From Georgenia sp. TF02-10 (GTDB taxonomy: Bacteria > Actinomycetota > Actinomycetes > Actinomycetales > Actinomycetaceae): 64,000 nucleotides of DNA. The notes beneath the pieces were generated by a model. That model saw only the letters and a list, made by a program, of their open reading frames with translations. It ran no database searches and was not told where the DNA came from. Positions 25,496 through 34,313 of the stretch are shown here, piece after piece. The stretch is from the NCBI RefSeq assembly GCF_022759505.1, contig NZ_CP094289.1, positions 2,914,001-2,978,000 of the forward strand. The letters are read 5' to 3'. Position 1 is the stretch's first letter, and each line of letters opens with the position of its first letter. The position numbers and the translations under genes are program-made.

Positions 25496-25613
25496 TTCGC
25501 ACGTCCGGGCCCGGGGTGCCGCCGGCCGGGCGCTCACCGGCGCCCGCACCGGACGCCGTCGCCCGCACGCCGGCCGGCGCGGTGGTGGCGTGTCGCGCGC
25601 TGCCGGCCGGCGG

Positions 25614-27080
25614 TCAGCCGCGGGCGCCCTTGGGCCGGGCCTGGCCCAGGTGCGCGTGCAGCACCACCTCGGTGCCCCCCTCGGGCCGCGGCGCCCAGTG
25701 GATGGAGCCGTGCAGCTCGTTGGTCACGATCGTGGAGACGATCTGGGTGCCGAGCCCGGTGAGCACCTTGCCCTGCTCCAGGCCCACGCCGTCGTCGGCC
25801 ACCCGGACGGTGAGCTCGAGGCCGTCCCGCTCGGCGGTGACCGTGACGGTGCCGGACCGGGACTGCAGCCCGTGCTCGACGGCGTTGGTGACCAGCTCGG
25901 TGAGGACGACGGCGAGCGCCGTCGCCGCCTCCGCGCCCACCGCGCCGAAGGTCCCCTCCACCACGGTGCGGACCGAGGAGTCCGGCGAGGCGACGTCGGC
26001 GGCCAGGCGCAGCGCCCGCCCGAAGACCTCGTCGAAGTTCACCACCTCGTCCAGGTTCTGCGAGAGCGTCTCGTGCACCAGGGCGATGGTGGCCACCCGG
26101 CGGGTGGCCTCGCCGAGCGCGGCCCTGGTCTCCTCGTTGGGCGAGCGGCGGGCCTGCAGGCGCAGCAGCGCCGAGACGGTCTGCAGGTTGTTCTTCACCC
26201 GGTGGTGGATCTCCCGGATGGTGGCGTCCTTGGTGAGCAGCTCCCGCTCCCGGCGGCGGACCTCGGTGACGTCCCGGCACAGCAGCAGCGCGCCGGACCG
26301 CTCGCCGCGGTCGAGCAGCGGGACCGCCCGCAGGGACAGGGCGACCCCGCGGGCCTCGATGTCGGTGCGCCAGGGCGCCCGGCCCATGACGACGACGGCG
26401 AGGGCCTCGTCCACGTTCGTGTGCTCCTCCAGCAGCGCGGTGACGAGCTCGGCGAGGACGGCGCCCTTGAGCTCGCCGATGACGCCCAGCCGGTGGAAGT
26501 TGCTCACCGCGTTGGGGCTGGCGTAGAGCACCCGGCCCTCCGCGTCCAGCCGGACCAGGCCGTCGCCGACCCGCGGGGCGCCGCGCCGGGACCCGGTGGG
26601 CGCGGGCTGGGGGAACTCGCCGCGGGACATCATCGCGCAGAGCACGTCGGCGATCTCCATGTAGGAGATCTCCAGCCGGGAGGGGACCCGGGAGGTGGGC
26701 AGCGCGCTCTCCCGGGTCAGCACCGCGACCGCCCGCCCGTCGTGGACGACGGGGATGACGACCTCGCGCAGCCCCCGCTCGCCGTCGTGCTCGGCCCGCA
26801 GGTGGATGCCCCGGTCCAGCAGCGTCTGGTTCATGAGCTGGCGGCGCGGCTCGGTCGGGGTGTCCCCGACGATGTCGTCGTAGTGGACCGTCCCGGCGGT
26901 GGACGGGCGGCAGTGGGCGGCGACGACGAAGGAGCCGTCGTCGGTGGGCAGCCACAGCACCAGGTCGGCGAAGGCGAGGTCGGCCACCACCTGCCAGTCG
27001 CCCACCAGCTGGTGGAGCCACTCGGCGTCGGCCGGCTCGACGTCGGCGGCGGCCGCGATCATGTTGGCGAGGGTGGGCAC
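25614..27080 (-). CDS. pdtaS: PdtaS-type sensor histidine kinase
   Basis: 488 residues, cytoplasmic with no helices. A GAF-like N-terminal domain (about 1-150) and a PAS domain (about 170-275) precede a HisKA_2/HWE-type kinase. Its phospho-acceptor box is EIHHRVKNNLQTVSALL (His292/293), and the ATPase N-box is ELVTNAVEHG. This is the architecture of mycobacterial PdtaS, which phosphorylates the ANTAR antiterminator PdtaR. PdtaR is not in this window. Starts at GTG 27080; ATG 27062 is an alternative. Confidence 0.93.
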   Translation of the reverse strand: MPTLANMIAAAADVEPADAEWLHQLVGDWQVVADLAFADLVLWLPTDDGSFVVAAHCRPSTAGTVHYDDIVGDTPTEPRRQLMNQTLLDRGIHLRAEHDGERGLREVVIPVVHDGRAVAVLTRESALPTSRVPSRLEISYMEIADVLCAMMSRGEFPQPAPTGSRRGAPRVGDGLVRLDAEGRVLYASPNAVSNFHRLGVIGELKGAVLAELVTALLEEHTNVDEALAVVVMGRAPWRTDIEARGVALSLRAVPLLDRGERSGALLLCRDVTEVRRRERELLTKDATIREIHHRVKNNLQTVSALLRLQARRSPNEETRAALGEATRRVATIALVHETLSQNLDEVVNFDEVFGRALRLAADVASPDSSVRTVVEGTFGAVGAEAATALAVVLTELVTNAVEHGLQSRSGTVTVTAERDGLELTVRVADDGVGLEQGKVLTGLGTQIVSTIVTNELHGSIHWAPRPEGGTEVVLHAHLGQARPKGARG

Positions 27081-27105
27081 CGGTCAAGCGTAGGTGAGGG
27101 CAGGG

Positions 27106-27203
27106 CAACCCACGGCTCGGGCGAACCACGGCGCGGGGGGACCACGGCGCGGGGCAACGACGGCGCGGGGCGTCCACGGCGCGGGGCAACCACGGCGCGG
27201 GGA
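27106..27203. repeat. Six direct repeats of about 16 bp in a divergent gap
   Basis: Units built on aaccacggcgcgggg run almost without interruption between pdtaS and the DUF2505 gene. They occupy nearly all of the 167-bp divergent promoter region, so any promoter must overlap or flank them. Confidence 0.75.
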
Positions 27204-27247
27204 ACTACGCTGGCAAGTGTCCTGACGTTCCACGGAAAGGCACCGAC

Positions 27248-27742
27248 GTGCACTTCGCCGCCAGCATCGACCTCCCCGCCGACGTCGAGACCGTCGCCGC
27301 CATGCTCGCCACCCGCGACTTCGCCGACCGGCGCGCCGCCGCCGTCGGCGCCCAGGAGCACAGCGTGCAGATCGACCGGGCGGGCGAGGCCTTCACGGTG
27401 ACCGCCGACCTGACCCTGCCCACCACCATGGTCCCGGCCTCCTTCCGCTCCTTCGCCCCGGCCACCGTGCGGGTGCGGCTGGTGGAGGCCTGGGGGCCGC
27501 CCGCGCAGGACGGCTCGCGCACCTCCACCCTCACGGTGGACCTGCGCGGGGTGCCGGTGTCGGTGCGCGGCAACCAGCAGCTCGTCCCCGCCGAGGGCGG
27601 GTGCGTGGAGACCTACCGCGGGGACGTCACCGCCTCCGTCCCGCTGGTGGGGAAGCGGATCGAGTCGGCCGCGGCCGGCGCGGTCCAGAAGATCGTCGAC
27701 GTGGACCGGCAGATCGGCCGGGACTACCTGGCGCAGCGGTAG
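27248..27742 (+). CDS. DUF2505 family protein
   Basis: 164 residues. The sequence fits the actinobacterial DUF2505 family, a START/SRPBCC-like fold: an N-terminal ASIDLPADVETVAAML segment, central LPTTMVPASF, and a C-terminal amphipathic GAVQKIVDVDRQIGRDYL helix. No enzymatic role is established. The GTG at 27248 has GGAAAGG at seven bases. Confidence 0.85.
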   Translation: MHFAASIDLPADVETVAAMLATRDFADRRAAAVGAQEHSVQIDRAGEAFTVTADLTLPTTMVPASFRSFAPATVRVRLVEAWGPPAQDGSRTSTLTVDLRGVPVSVRGNQQLVPAEGGCVETYRGDVTASVPLVGKRIESAAAGAVQKIVDVDRQIGRDYLAQR

Positions 27743-27766
27743 CCCGACGGCGCCCGCGGAGGGCGG

Positions 27767-29200
27767 CTACTCCCCCAGCATCCACCGGTACGGCGCGGCG
27801 AGCCGCCGCGCCCCGGCCGGTCCCCAGGAGCCGGGCGGGTAGGGCAGCGGGTCCGGCCGGGCCGGGCCCTGGAGCGGGGCGAAGGCGGTGAACGCCGACC
27901 GGAGCCCCGCGGCGGTGGTGTACAGCGACCGGTCCCCCACCAGCGCGTCGTGCAGCAGCGAGGCGTAGGCCGAGATGGGCTCCCCGCCGGGGACGTCGTC
28001 GAGCTCGAGCACCGCCGTGCCGGCCGAGTAGGTCAGGTCCGGCCCGGGCGTCTTGACCGTCACCCCCAGGCGGATCTCGCCGTCGCCGCGGAAGCCGATC
28101 TCGATCGTGTTGGGCTCGGTGACCTCCCCGGCCAGCGGGCCGGGCGGCGGCTTGAGCACCAGGGTGATCCGCTGCTCGGTGCGGGCCATCCGCTTGCCGG
28201 TGCGCAGCAGGAACGGCACGCCGCGCCACCGGTCGGTGTCCACCCACAGCCGGGCGGCGACGAAGGTGTCCTGGGTGGAGCCGGCGGGGACGCCGTCGAT
28301 GTCGGTGTAGCCGGCGAACTGCCCGAGCACGACGTCGCGGGCCGGGTCCAGCGGCCGGAAGGCGCCGAGCACCTCCTCCCGGGCGTCGATGATGCTCGCC
28401 GGGTCGCGCAGGTCCGGCGGCGGCTCCATCGCCACCTGCGCGGCCACCTGGAACAGGTGGGTGACGAGCATGTCCAGGCTCGCGCCGGTGGCCTCGTAGA
28501 ACGCCGCCCGGTTGGCGACGTCGAGCTCCTCGGGCACGTCGATCTGCACCTGGTCGATGCTCTCCTTGCTCCACTCCGAGCCGAACAGCTGGTTGGCGAA
28601 GCGCAGGACGTAGATCGTCTGCACGCCCTCCTTGCCCAGGAAGTGGTCGATGCGGAAGACCTGGTCCTCCGCGAGCACCTCCTTCACCAGCGCGTCGAGG
28701 TCCTCGAAGGACGCCAGGGAGGTCCCGTACGGCTTCTCGTAGACCACCCGGGCGCCGCGGGCCAGCCCGTGCGCGCCGAGCCCCCGGGTGATCGCGGGGA
28801 AGGCCGACGGCGGCACGGCGAGGAAGTGCAGCACCGCCGGGTCCGCGCCGCTCGCCGCCCGCAGCTCGGCGCGGGCCGCCGCCAGGTCCGCGCCGAGCTC
28901 GCCGCCGTCGTCGGCGGAGAAGGCGCCGGCGCAGTAGCGCACGTGCGCGCGGGCCTGGGCCCACCCCGGCGGCACCCCCCGTGGGCTGCGGGCCAGGGCG
29001 GCCGCGACGTGGTCGCGGAAGGCGTCGTCGTCCAGCGGGGTGGTGGCTACGCCGACGAGGCGCCAGTGCTCGGGCAGGAGGCCGCGCTCGTGGAGCTCGA
29101 ACAGGGCCGGCAGGACCATCCGGCCGGCCAGGTCGCCGGTGGCGCCGAAGAGCACCACCACGACGGACGGGGGCAGCTGCTCCTGGGCGTTCGCGGTCAC
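27767..29200 (-). CDS. zwf: Glucose-6-phosphate dehydrogenase
   Basis: 477 residues. It oxidises glucose 6-phosphate to the lactone with NAD(P)+, the entry of the oxidative pentose-phosphate pathway. The dinucleotide motif FGATGDLA is at 18-25, EKPYG near 155-159, and the active-site block RIDHFLGKE at 183-191. The usual neighbours (opcA, tal, tkt, pgl) are absent, so it may be a second, stand-alone Zwf. I chose GTG 29200 because TAGGTT (29213-29208) sits seven bases upstream, as for a leaderless mRNA; a TTG at 29209 is in frame. Confidence 0.93.
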   Translation of the reverse strand: MTANAQEQLPPSVVVVLFGATGDLAGRMVLPALFELHERGLLPEHWRLVGVATTPLDDDAFRDHVAAALARSPRGVPPGWAQARAHVRYCAGAFSADDGGELGADLAAARAELRAASGADPAVLHFLAVPPSAFPAITRGLGAHGLARGARVVYEKPYGTSLASFEDLDALVKEVLAEDQVFRIDHFLGKEGVQTIYVLRFANQLFGSEWSKESIDQVQIDVPEELDVANRAAFYEATGASLDMLVTHLFQVAAQVAMEPPPDLRDPASIIDAREEVLGAFRPLDPARDVVLGQFAGYTDIDGVPAGSTQDTFVAARLWVDTDRWRGVPFLLRTGKRMARTEQRITLVLKPPPGPLAGEVTEPNTIEIGFRGDGEIRLGVTVKTPGPDLTYSAGTAVLELDDVPGGEPISAYASLLHDALVGDRSLYTTAAGLRSAFTAFAPLQGPARPDPLPYPPGSWGPAGARRLAAPYRWMLGE

Positions 29201-29265
29201 GCCGGCCAACCTACGGCCCGCCCCGCCGGCGCGCCGCCCGGGCGGCGGCGTGGCAGCATCGCGGC

Positions 29266-29697
29266 ATGACCGAGGACGACACCAGCCCGCCCGCGCTCTG
29301 GGCGGAGCGGACCGGCACCCGCACCTACATCGGCCGCAGCTCCCGCGGCGCGGAGGTCCCGATCGGGGAGGGGCCGGGCGCCTTCACCCCCGGCGAGCTC
29401 CTCCAGATCGCCCTGGCCGGCTGCGTCGGGCTCTCCGCCGACCACCGGCTCGCGCACGCCCTCGGCCCGGACTTCGCCGCCGTCGTCGGCGTGTCCAGGG
29501 CCAAGGACGAGACGGCGAACCGGTACACCTCCTTCGCGGTGGAGGTGGTCGCCGACCTGGACGGGCTGGCGGAGGACGTCCGGGCCCGGACGGTCGAGCG
29601 GGCCGAGATCGCCATCGAGCGCCAGTGCACGGTGGGCCGGACCCTGGAGGCCGGGGCCGGGCACACGCTGCGCTTCACCAGCGAGCGGCCGTCATGA
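29266..29697 (+). CDS. OsmC/Ohr family protein
   Basis: 143 residues. OsmC-family proteins reduce organic hydroperoxides with a cysteine pair. Visible are the GPGAFTPGELLQIALAGCVGLS helix with Cys53 and the later Cys125 (IERQCTVGRTL), matching the two conserved cysteines. The ATG at 29266 overlaps nothing upstream; its stop overlaps the next ATG by 4 bp. Divergent from zwf, so both may serve redox protection. Confidence 0.88.
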   Translation: MTEDDTSPPALWAERTGTRTYIGRSSRGAEVPIGEGPGAFTPGELLQIALAGCVGLSADHRLAHALGPDFAAVVGVSRAKDETANRYTSFAVEVVADLDGLAEDVRARTVERAEIAIERQCTVGRTLEAGAGHTLRFTSERPS

Positions 29698-30368
29698 GCC
29701 GGGCCCGCCGGTCCGCGGTCGACCGCCTGGTGGACCGGGCGGTGCGCCGCGCCGCCGGGCCGGCCGCCCGCCGGCTGGCCGAGCTGCGGGCGGCCGAGCC
29801 TGATGCCACCCCCGCCGCGCTGGTCGACCGGCTCGGGCGCCGGTACGTGCGCCGGGTGGCCGCCGCCGGCGGCGGGGTGGGCGCGGTCGCGGCCGTCCCG
29901 GCCGTGGGCACGGTGGCCGCGGCCGCGCTGACCGCCGCCCAGGCGGCCACCTTCGTGACCGCCTCCGCCGAGTACGTCACGGCCGTGGCCCTGGTGCACG
30001 GGGTCGCCGCCGACGACGAGGAGCGCCGCCGGACGCTGCTGCTCGCCGCCCTGCTCGGCGAGCGCGGCGGCGCGGCCGTGCGCGGCGGGGCCGGGCTGGG
30101 CACCCTGGCCTGGGCGAAGACCGTGCTCACCCGGCTGCCCCTGGGCACGGTGCGGTCGGTCAACGCCATGCTCCGCCGGCAGCTGCTGCGCGCCGCCCTC
30201 GCCCGCGGCGGCGCGCTCGCCCTGGGCCGGCTCGCCCCGTTCGGGGTCGGTGCCGCCATCGGGTACGTCGGCGGCCGGGCCACCGCCCGCGCCGTGGTGC
30301 GCGAGCTGGCGACGGCGCTCGGCCCGGCGCCGTCGGCGCTCCCGGCCACGGCCCCGGGACCCGCCTGA
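29694..30368 (+). CDS. Putative membrane-associated protein, EcsC-like in part
   Basis: 224 residues, coupled to the OsmC gene by a 4-bp overlap. A basic N-terminus precedes hydrophobic, glycine/alanine-rich stretches at about 55-90 and 160-200. The segment AAALTAAQAATFVTASAEYV resembles EcsC-family proteins, but the match is too loose to name it. No catalytic motif is visible. Confidence 0.6.
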   Translation: MSRARRSAVDRLVDRAVRRAAGPAARRLAELRAAEPDATPAALVDRLGRRYVRRVAAAGGGVGAVAAVPAVGTVAAAALTAAQAATFVTASAEYVTAVALVHGVAADDEERRRTLLLAALLGERGGAAVRGGAGLGTLAWAKTVLTRLPLGTVRSVNAMLRRQLLRAALARGGALALGRLAPFGVGAAIGYVGGRATARAVVRELATALGPAPSALPATAPGPA

Positions 30369-30387
30369 TCGGTGGGCCCGGCCGGAA

Positions 30388-30471
30388 CCGCCGGTGGGCG
30401 AGCCGGCACACGGTGGGCTCGGGCGGGTGCCTGATCTCACGTCCAGGCCCGCCGGTGGGCGAGCCGGCTCA
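30388..30471. repeat. Echo of the flavodoxin gene 3' end
   Basis: A 23-bp segment (30449-30471) containing the flavodoxin stop codon recurs at 30388-30410 with two differences, 61 bp downstream of the gene. Confidence 0.7.
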
Positions 30472-30957
30472 GCCCGTCCCGAGCTCGGCGGCGATGCCGC
30501 GGGCCCACTCGGCGACGGCGGCGAAGTCCCGGAAGTCGCCCATCGGTGCCCGCAGGCCCCGCACGATGGCTCGCTCGGCGAAGGGCAGCTTGTGCTTGTC
30601 CAGGGCGCCGGGGAAGACCCGGTGGTCGCGGGCGCCGGTGGCCCGGACGAGGGCGGAGACGTCGATCTCCTCGGCGGGCATCGGCGGGTCGCCCAGCGGG
30701 CCGGAGGAGAAGAGCCAGACGGGCCGGGTGGCGAGCTCGGCGCCGAGGCGGTCCACGAGCTCGCGGGCGGGAGCGAGCCAGCTGCCCGCGTAGACGGCGC
30801 TGCCCAGGACGACGGCGTCCACGCCGGCCAAGTCCGTCACGTCGGCCGGCGGGCGGACGTCGACGGCGTGCCCGGCCTCGGCGAGCGTGCGGCCGATGGC
30901 CTCGGCGATCTCGGCGGTGGCACCGTGCCTGCTGGCGGCGCTGACAAGGACGTTCAT
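30469..30957 (-). CDS. Flavodoxin-domain protein
   Basis: 162 residues. The N-terminal NVLVSAASRHGATAEIAEAI is an FMN phosphate-binding loop (S/T-x-x-x-x-T type). VVLGSAVYAGSW and VWLFSSGPLGD are the other two flavodoxin loops. It resembles the HemG/menaquinone-dependent protoporphyrinogen oxidase subgroup, but no haem genes are near. The ATG at 30957 has GGGAGG at six bases. Confidence 0.85.
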   Translation of the reverse strand: MNVLVSAASRHGATAEIAEAIGRTLAEAGHAVDVRPPADVTDLAGVDAVVLGSAVYAGSWLAPARELVDRLGAELATRPVWLFSSGPLGDPPMPAEEIDVSALVRATGARDHRVFPGALDKHKLPFAERAIVRGLRAPMGDFRDFAAVAEWARGIAAELGTG

Positions 30958-31154
30958 CGTTGACCTCCCGGGCCGGCTCCGCTGCTCTCCCCCAGCATGC
31001 CGGTCGGACGGGGTCCGCGCCTGGGACGTCGGGCCGGGAAGCGTGAGCGGGTTCACCGCGACCCGGGGCATGCCTCGGGGAGACGCTCCGTTGCGCCGGG
31101 TGACGCCCCCCGGCGGCGTCATGCACCCACCGACCAGCTCCTGGAGGACTGCCG

Positions 31155-31268
31155 ATGCTTCTGCCCACTTCCGTCCGGATCAACCGAGGCGCGTTCCGCG
31201 GCCTGCTCCGCCGGGTCGACGACTACACCCTCTGGGCGTTCAACCCGCCCCGGCCGGTCCGCCGCTGA
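31155..31268 (+). CDS. Possible 37-residue basic protein
   Basis: A short ORF opens with ATG at 31155 after a strong GGAGGA at six bases. It encodes a basic peptide (MLLPTSVRINRGAFRGLL...) ending in an arginine/proline tail. A perfect 19-bp hairpin starts 20 bp after its stop. Gene-like signals on both sides are the only evidence. I do not recognise the product. Confidence 0.45.
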   Translation: MLLPTSVRINRGAFRGLLRRVDDYTLWAFNPPRPVRR

Positions 31269-31288
31269 GCAGAACGGCCACGGACAGC

Positions 31289-31344
31289 ACCGACGGCCCT
31301 CCCGCCACCCCGCCGCAGCGGGCCCTGGCGGGAGGGCCGTCGGT
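31289..31344 (+). terminator. Long hairpin terminator
   Basis: Arms accgacggccctcccgcca (31289-31307) and its exact complement (31326-31344) enclose an 18-nt loop. A perfect 19-bp GC stem after the 37-codon ORF suggests a terminator insulating hsp20. Confidence 0.75.
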
Positions 31345-31468
31345 CACGCGGCCGGCCGACCGCCCGGCAGTCCATGAGCCAGTGCCCGGGGAGCACCACC
31401 CAGCCCGACGCCTGGACCAGGCCAAAGGCGGCTGGACACCGCCACCCTGCGCGGCCTCGCCGGCCCAC

Positions 31469-31489
31469 CTTGAGCCACCTCGGCTCAAC
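31469..31489 (+). promoter_or_regulatory. HAIR-like operator (HspR)
   Basis: CTTGAGC-N7-GCTCAAC closely resembles the HspR box CTTGAGT-N7-ACTCAAG (11 of 14 positions). It lies 170 bp before the hsp20 start and upstream of CIRCE. Confidence 0.55.
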
Positions 31490-31520
31490 TTTTCGCCAGC
31501 AGCGATCAGCGCGCTCAGCG

Positions 31521-31547
31521 TTAGCACTCACCAGGGCCGAGTGCTAG
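31521..31547 (+). promoter_or_regulatory. CIRCE element (HrcA operator)
   Basis: TTAGCACTC-N9-GAGTGCTAG matches the CIRCE consensus (TTAGCACTC-N9-GAGTGCTAA) at 17 of 18 positions. It lies 91 bp before the hsp20 start. HrcA normally represses groESL and dnaK operons through this site. Confidence 0.93.
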
Positions 31548-31638
31548 AACTGAAGTCAGCAGCCGGACGAGCCGCCCGCTCGGGCCGGCCCGCCGACCCG
31601 GACGGTCCGGGCCGGAGAGCACCATGGAGGTGGATCTC

Positions 31639-32061
31639 ATGCCTACCCGTTACGACCCCTTCCGCGAGATGGACCGCTGGCTGACCGGGGCCCTGCGCCA
31701 GGTGCCGTCCACGCCCGGGATGCCGCTGGACCTGTACCGCAGCGGCGAGGAGTTCGTCGCCAAGATCGACCTGCCCGGCGTCGACCCCTCCTCGATTGAC
31801 ATCGACGTGGACGACCGCACCCTGACCGTGCGGGCGGAGCGTCGCGCCGAGGTCGACGAGAACGCCCAGTGGCTCTCCCACGAGCGGCCGACCGGCACCT
31901 TCGCGCGCCAGATGACCCTGGGCAACGGCCTGGCCACCGACCAGATCAGGGCCGCCTACGCCGACGGCGTGCTCACCCTGACCATCCCGGTCGCCGAGGA
32001 GGCCAAGCCGCGGAAGATCGAGGTCGCGCACACCCAGGCGCAGAGCACCATCGAGCAGTGA
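31639..32061 (+). CDS. Small heat shock protein, Hsp20 family
   Basis: 140 residues. An alpha-crystallin domain spans about 26-125: AKIDLPGVDPSSIDIDV, the LTVRAERR strand and the GVLTLTIP signature near the end. It is an ATP-independent holdase. Start chosen at ATG 31639 because GGAGGT lies seven bases upstream; ATG 31624 would place that site inside the gene. Control by HrcA and possibly HspR is indicated by the operators upstream. Confidence 0.95.
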   Translation: MPTRYDPFREMDRWLTGALRQVPSTPGMPLDLYRSGEEFVAKIDLPGVDPSSIDIDVDDRTLTVRAERRAEVDENAQWLSHERPTGTFARQMTLGNGLATDQIRAAYADGVLTLTIPVAEEAKPRKIEVAHTQAQSTIEQ

Positions 32062-32150
32062 CCAGCCGGGGCTGACGCGCCCGGTCGGCGGAGGCTGACG
32101 CACCCGGTCGCCCGAGGCCGCCGGTGACGACGCCCGGCCAGCACTACCCC

Positions 32151-32186
32151 AGCCCGGGTGCACCGCAGCAGCGGTGCACCCGGGCT
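32151..32186 (+). terminator. Terminator downstream of hsp20
   Basis: A perfect 16-bp stem AGCCCGGGTGCACCGC with a 4-nt loop, followed by TCGT. The sequence GGCTGACGC(G/A)CCCGGTCG occurs twice just before it (about 32070-32110). The remaining gap to 32353 shows nothing further. Confidence 0.85.
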
Positions 32187-32353
32187 TCGTCGTCAGCGAC
32201 GACCCGCCGTCGAGAGCGCGTTCCGCGCCGAGGCCGCCTCCCGCCGTCGGACGCGCCACCGGCAGCACCGGCCGGCCGCCGCACCCACCGACACCGGAAT
32301 GATGTGCAGACCCGTCAGGTCACACGTCGTGGCCTGCTCGGCTGCACCCCGGT

Positions 32354-32734
32354 TCACCCTGCGTGGATATCCTCGACGAACGCAACCGCGGCGCCGAGCA
32401 CCTCGGCGGCCTTCTCGTCGACGACGTACTGCAGCGGGAGGTCCTCGCCGAGCAGCGGGTTGGCCCCGACCAGCCAGGCGAGCGCGACGCTCGGGCCCTG
32501 CGCGCTGCTGATGGTCCACCACACCCGGTACCCCAGGCGCAGGCGACGCTGGGCGTCAGGCCGCGGCGTCGGGCCGTCCGGCTTCGCCCACTTGCTCGGC
32601 AGCGTCCGGTCCTTCACGCCCGCGATCGTCTGCACGATCGTCGGCCCGACGTTCTCGTTCAGCGCGCGCACGAGATCGTGGATGTCCTCCTGCGTCGCCG
32701 CAGCGTGAGCCCTGGTGCGGATGCTGGTGCTCAT
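32354..32734 (-). CDS. DUF2384 (Xre/MbcA/ParS-like) domain protein
   Basis: 126 residues. The C-terminus (LVGANPLLGEDLPLQYVVDEKAAEVLGAAV) matches the toxin-binding DUF2384 pattern NP-x-LG-x-x-P-x-x-x-L. The N-terminal half is helical and may bind DNA. Relatives are antitoxins of RES-domain toxins, but no RES gene is adjacent, so this is a solitary or domesticated form. The ATG at 32734 has GGGTGAG upstream. Codon use looks less GC-extreme than its neighbours. Confidence 0.65.
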   Translation of the reverse strand: MSTSIRTRAHAAATQEDIHDLVRALNENVGPTIVQTIAGVKDRTLPSKWAKPDGPTPRPDAQRRLRLGYRVWWTISSAQGPSVALAWLVGANPLLGEDLPLQYVVDEKAAEVLGAAVAFVEDIHAG

Positions 32735-32965
32735 AGCGCTCACCCTACGCCGGAACCCGCCTCTCCACAGCAGCAAATGCAACAAAGGTGCCACGTTGAT
32801 TCTGCCGCTCCGGGACGTCGGGACCACCCGGGACCTGTGTGCCCCTGCCCTGCGCATGTCAGGATGCTCAGCCGGACCGGCCAGTGCCCTCACTCCCCCG
32901 CCCGTCCGCACGGTCCCAGCGCGCCGCGCCGACCGCCGCGCACCCCGGGCTCGTAGGATGCGGCC

Positions 32966-33790
32966 GTGACCTCACCGGCCGCCGCCCCCACCACCACCTC
33001 CACCGCCTACGAGGACCTGCTGCGCCACGTGCTGGAGCACGGGACCGAGAAGGCGGACCGGACCGGGACCGGCACCCGCAGTGTCTTCGGCCACCAGATG
33101 CGGTTCGACCTGACCCGCGGCTTCCCGCTGGTCACCACCAAGCGGGTGCACCTGAAGTCGGTGGTGTACGAGCTGCTGTGGTTCCTGCGCGGGGACTCCA
33201 ACGTCCGCTGGCTGCAGGAGCACGGGGTGCGGATCTGGAACGAGTGGGCGGACGACGACGGCGAGCTGGGCCCGGTCTACGGCGTCCAGTGGCGGTCGTG
33301 GCCTACCCCGGACGGGCGGCACGTCGACCAGCTCCAGCAGGTGCTCGACACCCTGCGCACGAACCCGGACTCGCGCCGGATGCTCGTCTCGGCATGGAAC
33401 GTGGCCGACCTGGACAAGATGGCGCTGATGCCCTGCCACGCGTTCTTCCAGTTCTACGTGGCCGACGGCCGGCTGTCCTGCCAGCTCTACCAGCGCAGCG
33501 CCGACCTCTTCCTCGGCGTGCCGTTCAACATCGCCTCCTACGCCCTGCTCACCCACATGGTCGCCCAGCAGGTCGGCCTGGAGGTGGGCGACTTCGTCTG
33601 GACCGGCGGGGACTGCCACATCTACAGCAACCACCTCGCGCAGGTCCGCGAGCAGCTCGCCCGCGAGCCCTTTCCCTTCCCCACCCTGCGGCTGCGCCCG
33701 GCGCCGTCGCTCTTCGACTACACCTTCGACGACGTCGAGGTCCTCGGCTACCGGCACCACCCCGCCATCCCGGCGCCGGTGGCGGTATAG
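32966..33790 (+). CDS. thyA: Thymidylate synthase
   Basis: 274 residues. It methylates dUMP to dTMP with methylene-tetrahydrofolate. The nucleophile is Cys157 in [12 protein letters not shown]. The dUMP-binding RRMLVSAWN and [18 protein letters not shown] blocks are intact. Starts at GTG 32966, with a run of Pro/Thr before the conserved YEDLL. Its stop is directly followed by the folA ATG. Confidence 0.97.
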   Translation: MTSPAAAPTTTSTAYEDLLRHVLEHGTEKADRTGTGTRSVFGHQMRFDLTRGFPLVTTKRVHLKSVVYELLWFLRGDSNVRWLQEHGVRIWNEWADDDGELGPVYGVQWRSWPTPDGRHVDQLQQVLDTLRTNPDSRRMLVSAWNVADLDKMALMPCHAFFQFYVADGRLSCQLYQRSADLFLGVPFNIASYALLTHMVAQQVGLEVGDFVWTGGDCHIYSNHLAQVREQLAREPFPFPTLRLRPAPSLFDYTFDDVEVLGYRHHPAIPAPVAV

Positions 33791-34288
33791 ATGCTCGGGA
33801 TGATCTGGGCCCAGGCCCACCACCGCGTCATCGGCGCGGGCGGCGCGATGCCGTGGCACCTGCCTGAGGACCTCGCCCACTTCCGGCGCACCACCGCCGG
33901 CGCGACGGTGATCATGGGCCGACGGACGTGGGAGTCCCTGGACCCGCGCTACCGGCCGCTGCCCGGGCGGCGCAACCTCGTGCTGACCCAGCAGCCGCGC
34001 TACCCCGCACCCGGTGCGGAGACCGTGGCCGATCTCGACGCCGCCCTCGCGCTGGCCGACCCCGGGGACGTGTGGGTGATCGGCGGGTCGCAGGTGTACG
34101 AGCAGGCGCTCGACCGGGCGGACGTGCTCGTGGTCACGGACGTCGACCTCGACGTCGACGGCGACACCCACGCCCCCGCGCTGCCCCCGGACCGGTGGGA
34201 GGTGGCCGCCGTCGACCCGGCCGAGGGGTGGCACACGGCCGCCGACGGCACGCGCTACCGGTTCACGACCTGGCGGCGCCGGGCCTGA
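33791..34288 (+). CDS. folA: Dihydrofolate reductase
   Basis: 165 residues. It regenerates tetrahydrofolate after the ThyA reaction, so the two adjacent genes form a functional pair. The N-terminal GMIWAQAHHRVIGAGGAMPWHLPEDLAHF contains the catalytic acid (DLAHF) and the Met20-type loop. VIMGRRTWES and WVIGGSQVYEQAL form the NADPH site. Confidence 0.96.
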   Translation: MLGMIWAQAHHRVIGAGGAMPWHLPEDLAHFRRTTAGATVIMGRRTWESLDPRYRPLPGRRNLVLTQQPRYPAPGAETVADLDAALALADPGDVWVIGGSQVYEQALDRADVLVVTDVDLDVDGDTHAPALPPDRWEVAAVDPAEGWHTAADGTRYRFTTWRRRA

Positions 34289-34313
34289 CGGCGCAGGGCA
34301 GGGCCTGGCTCGC

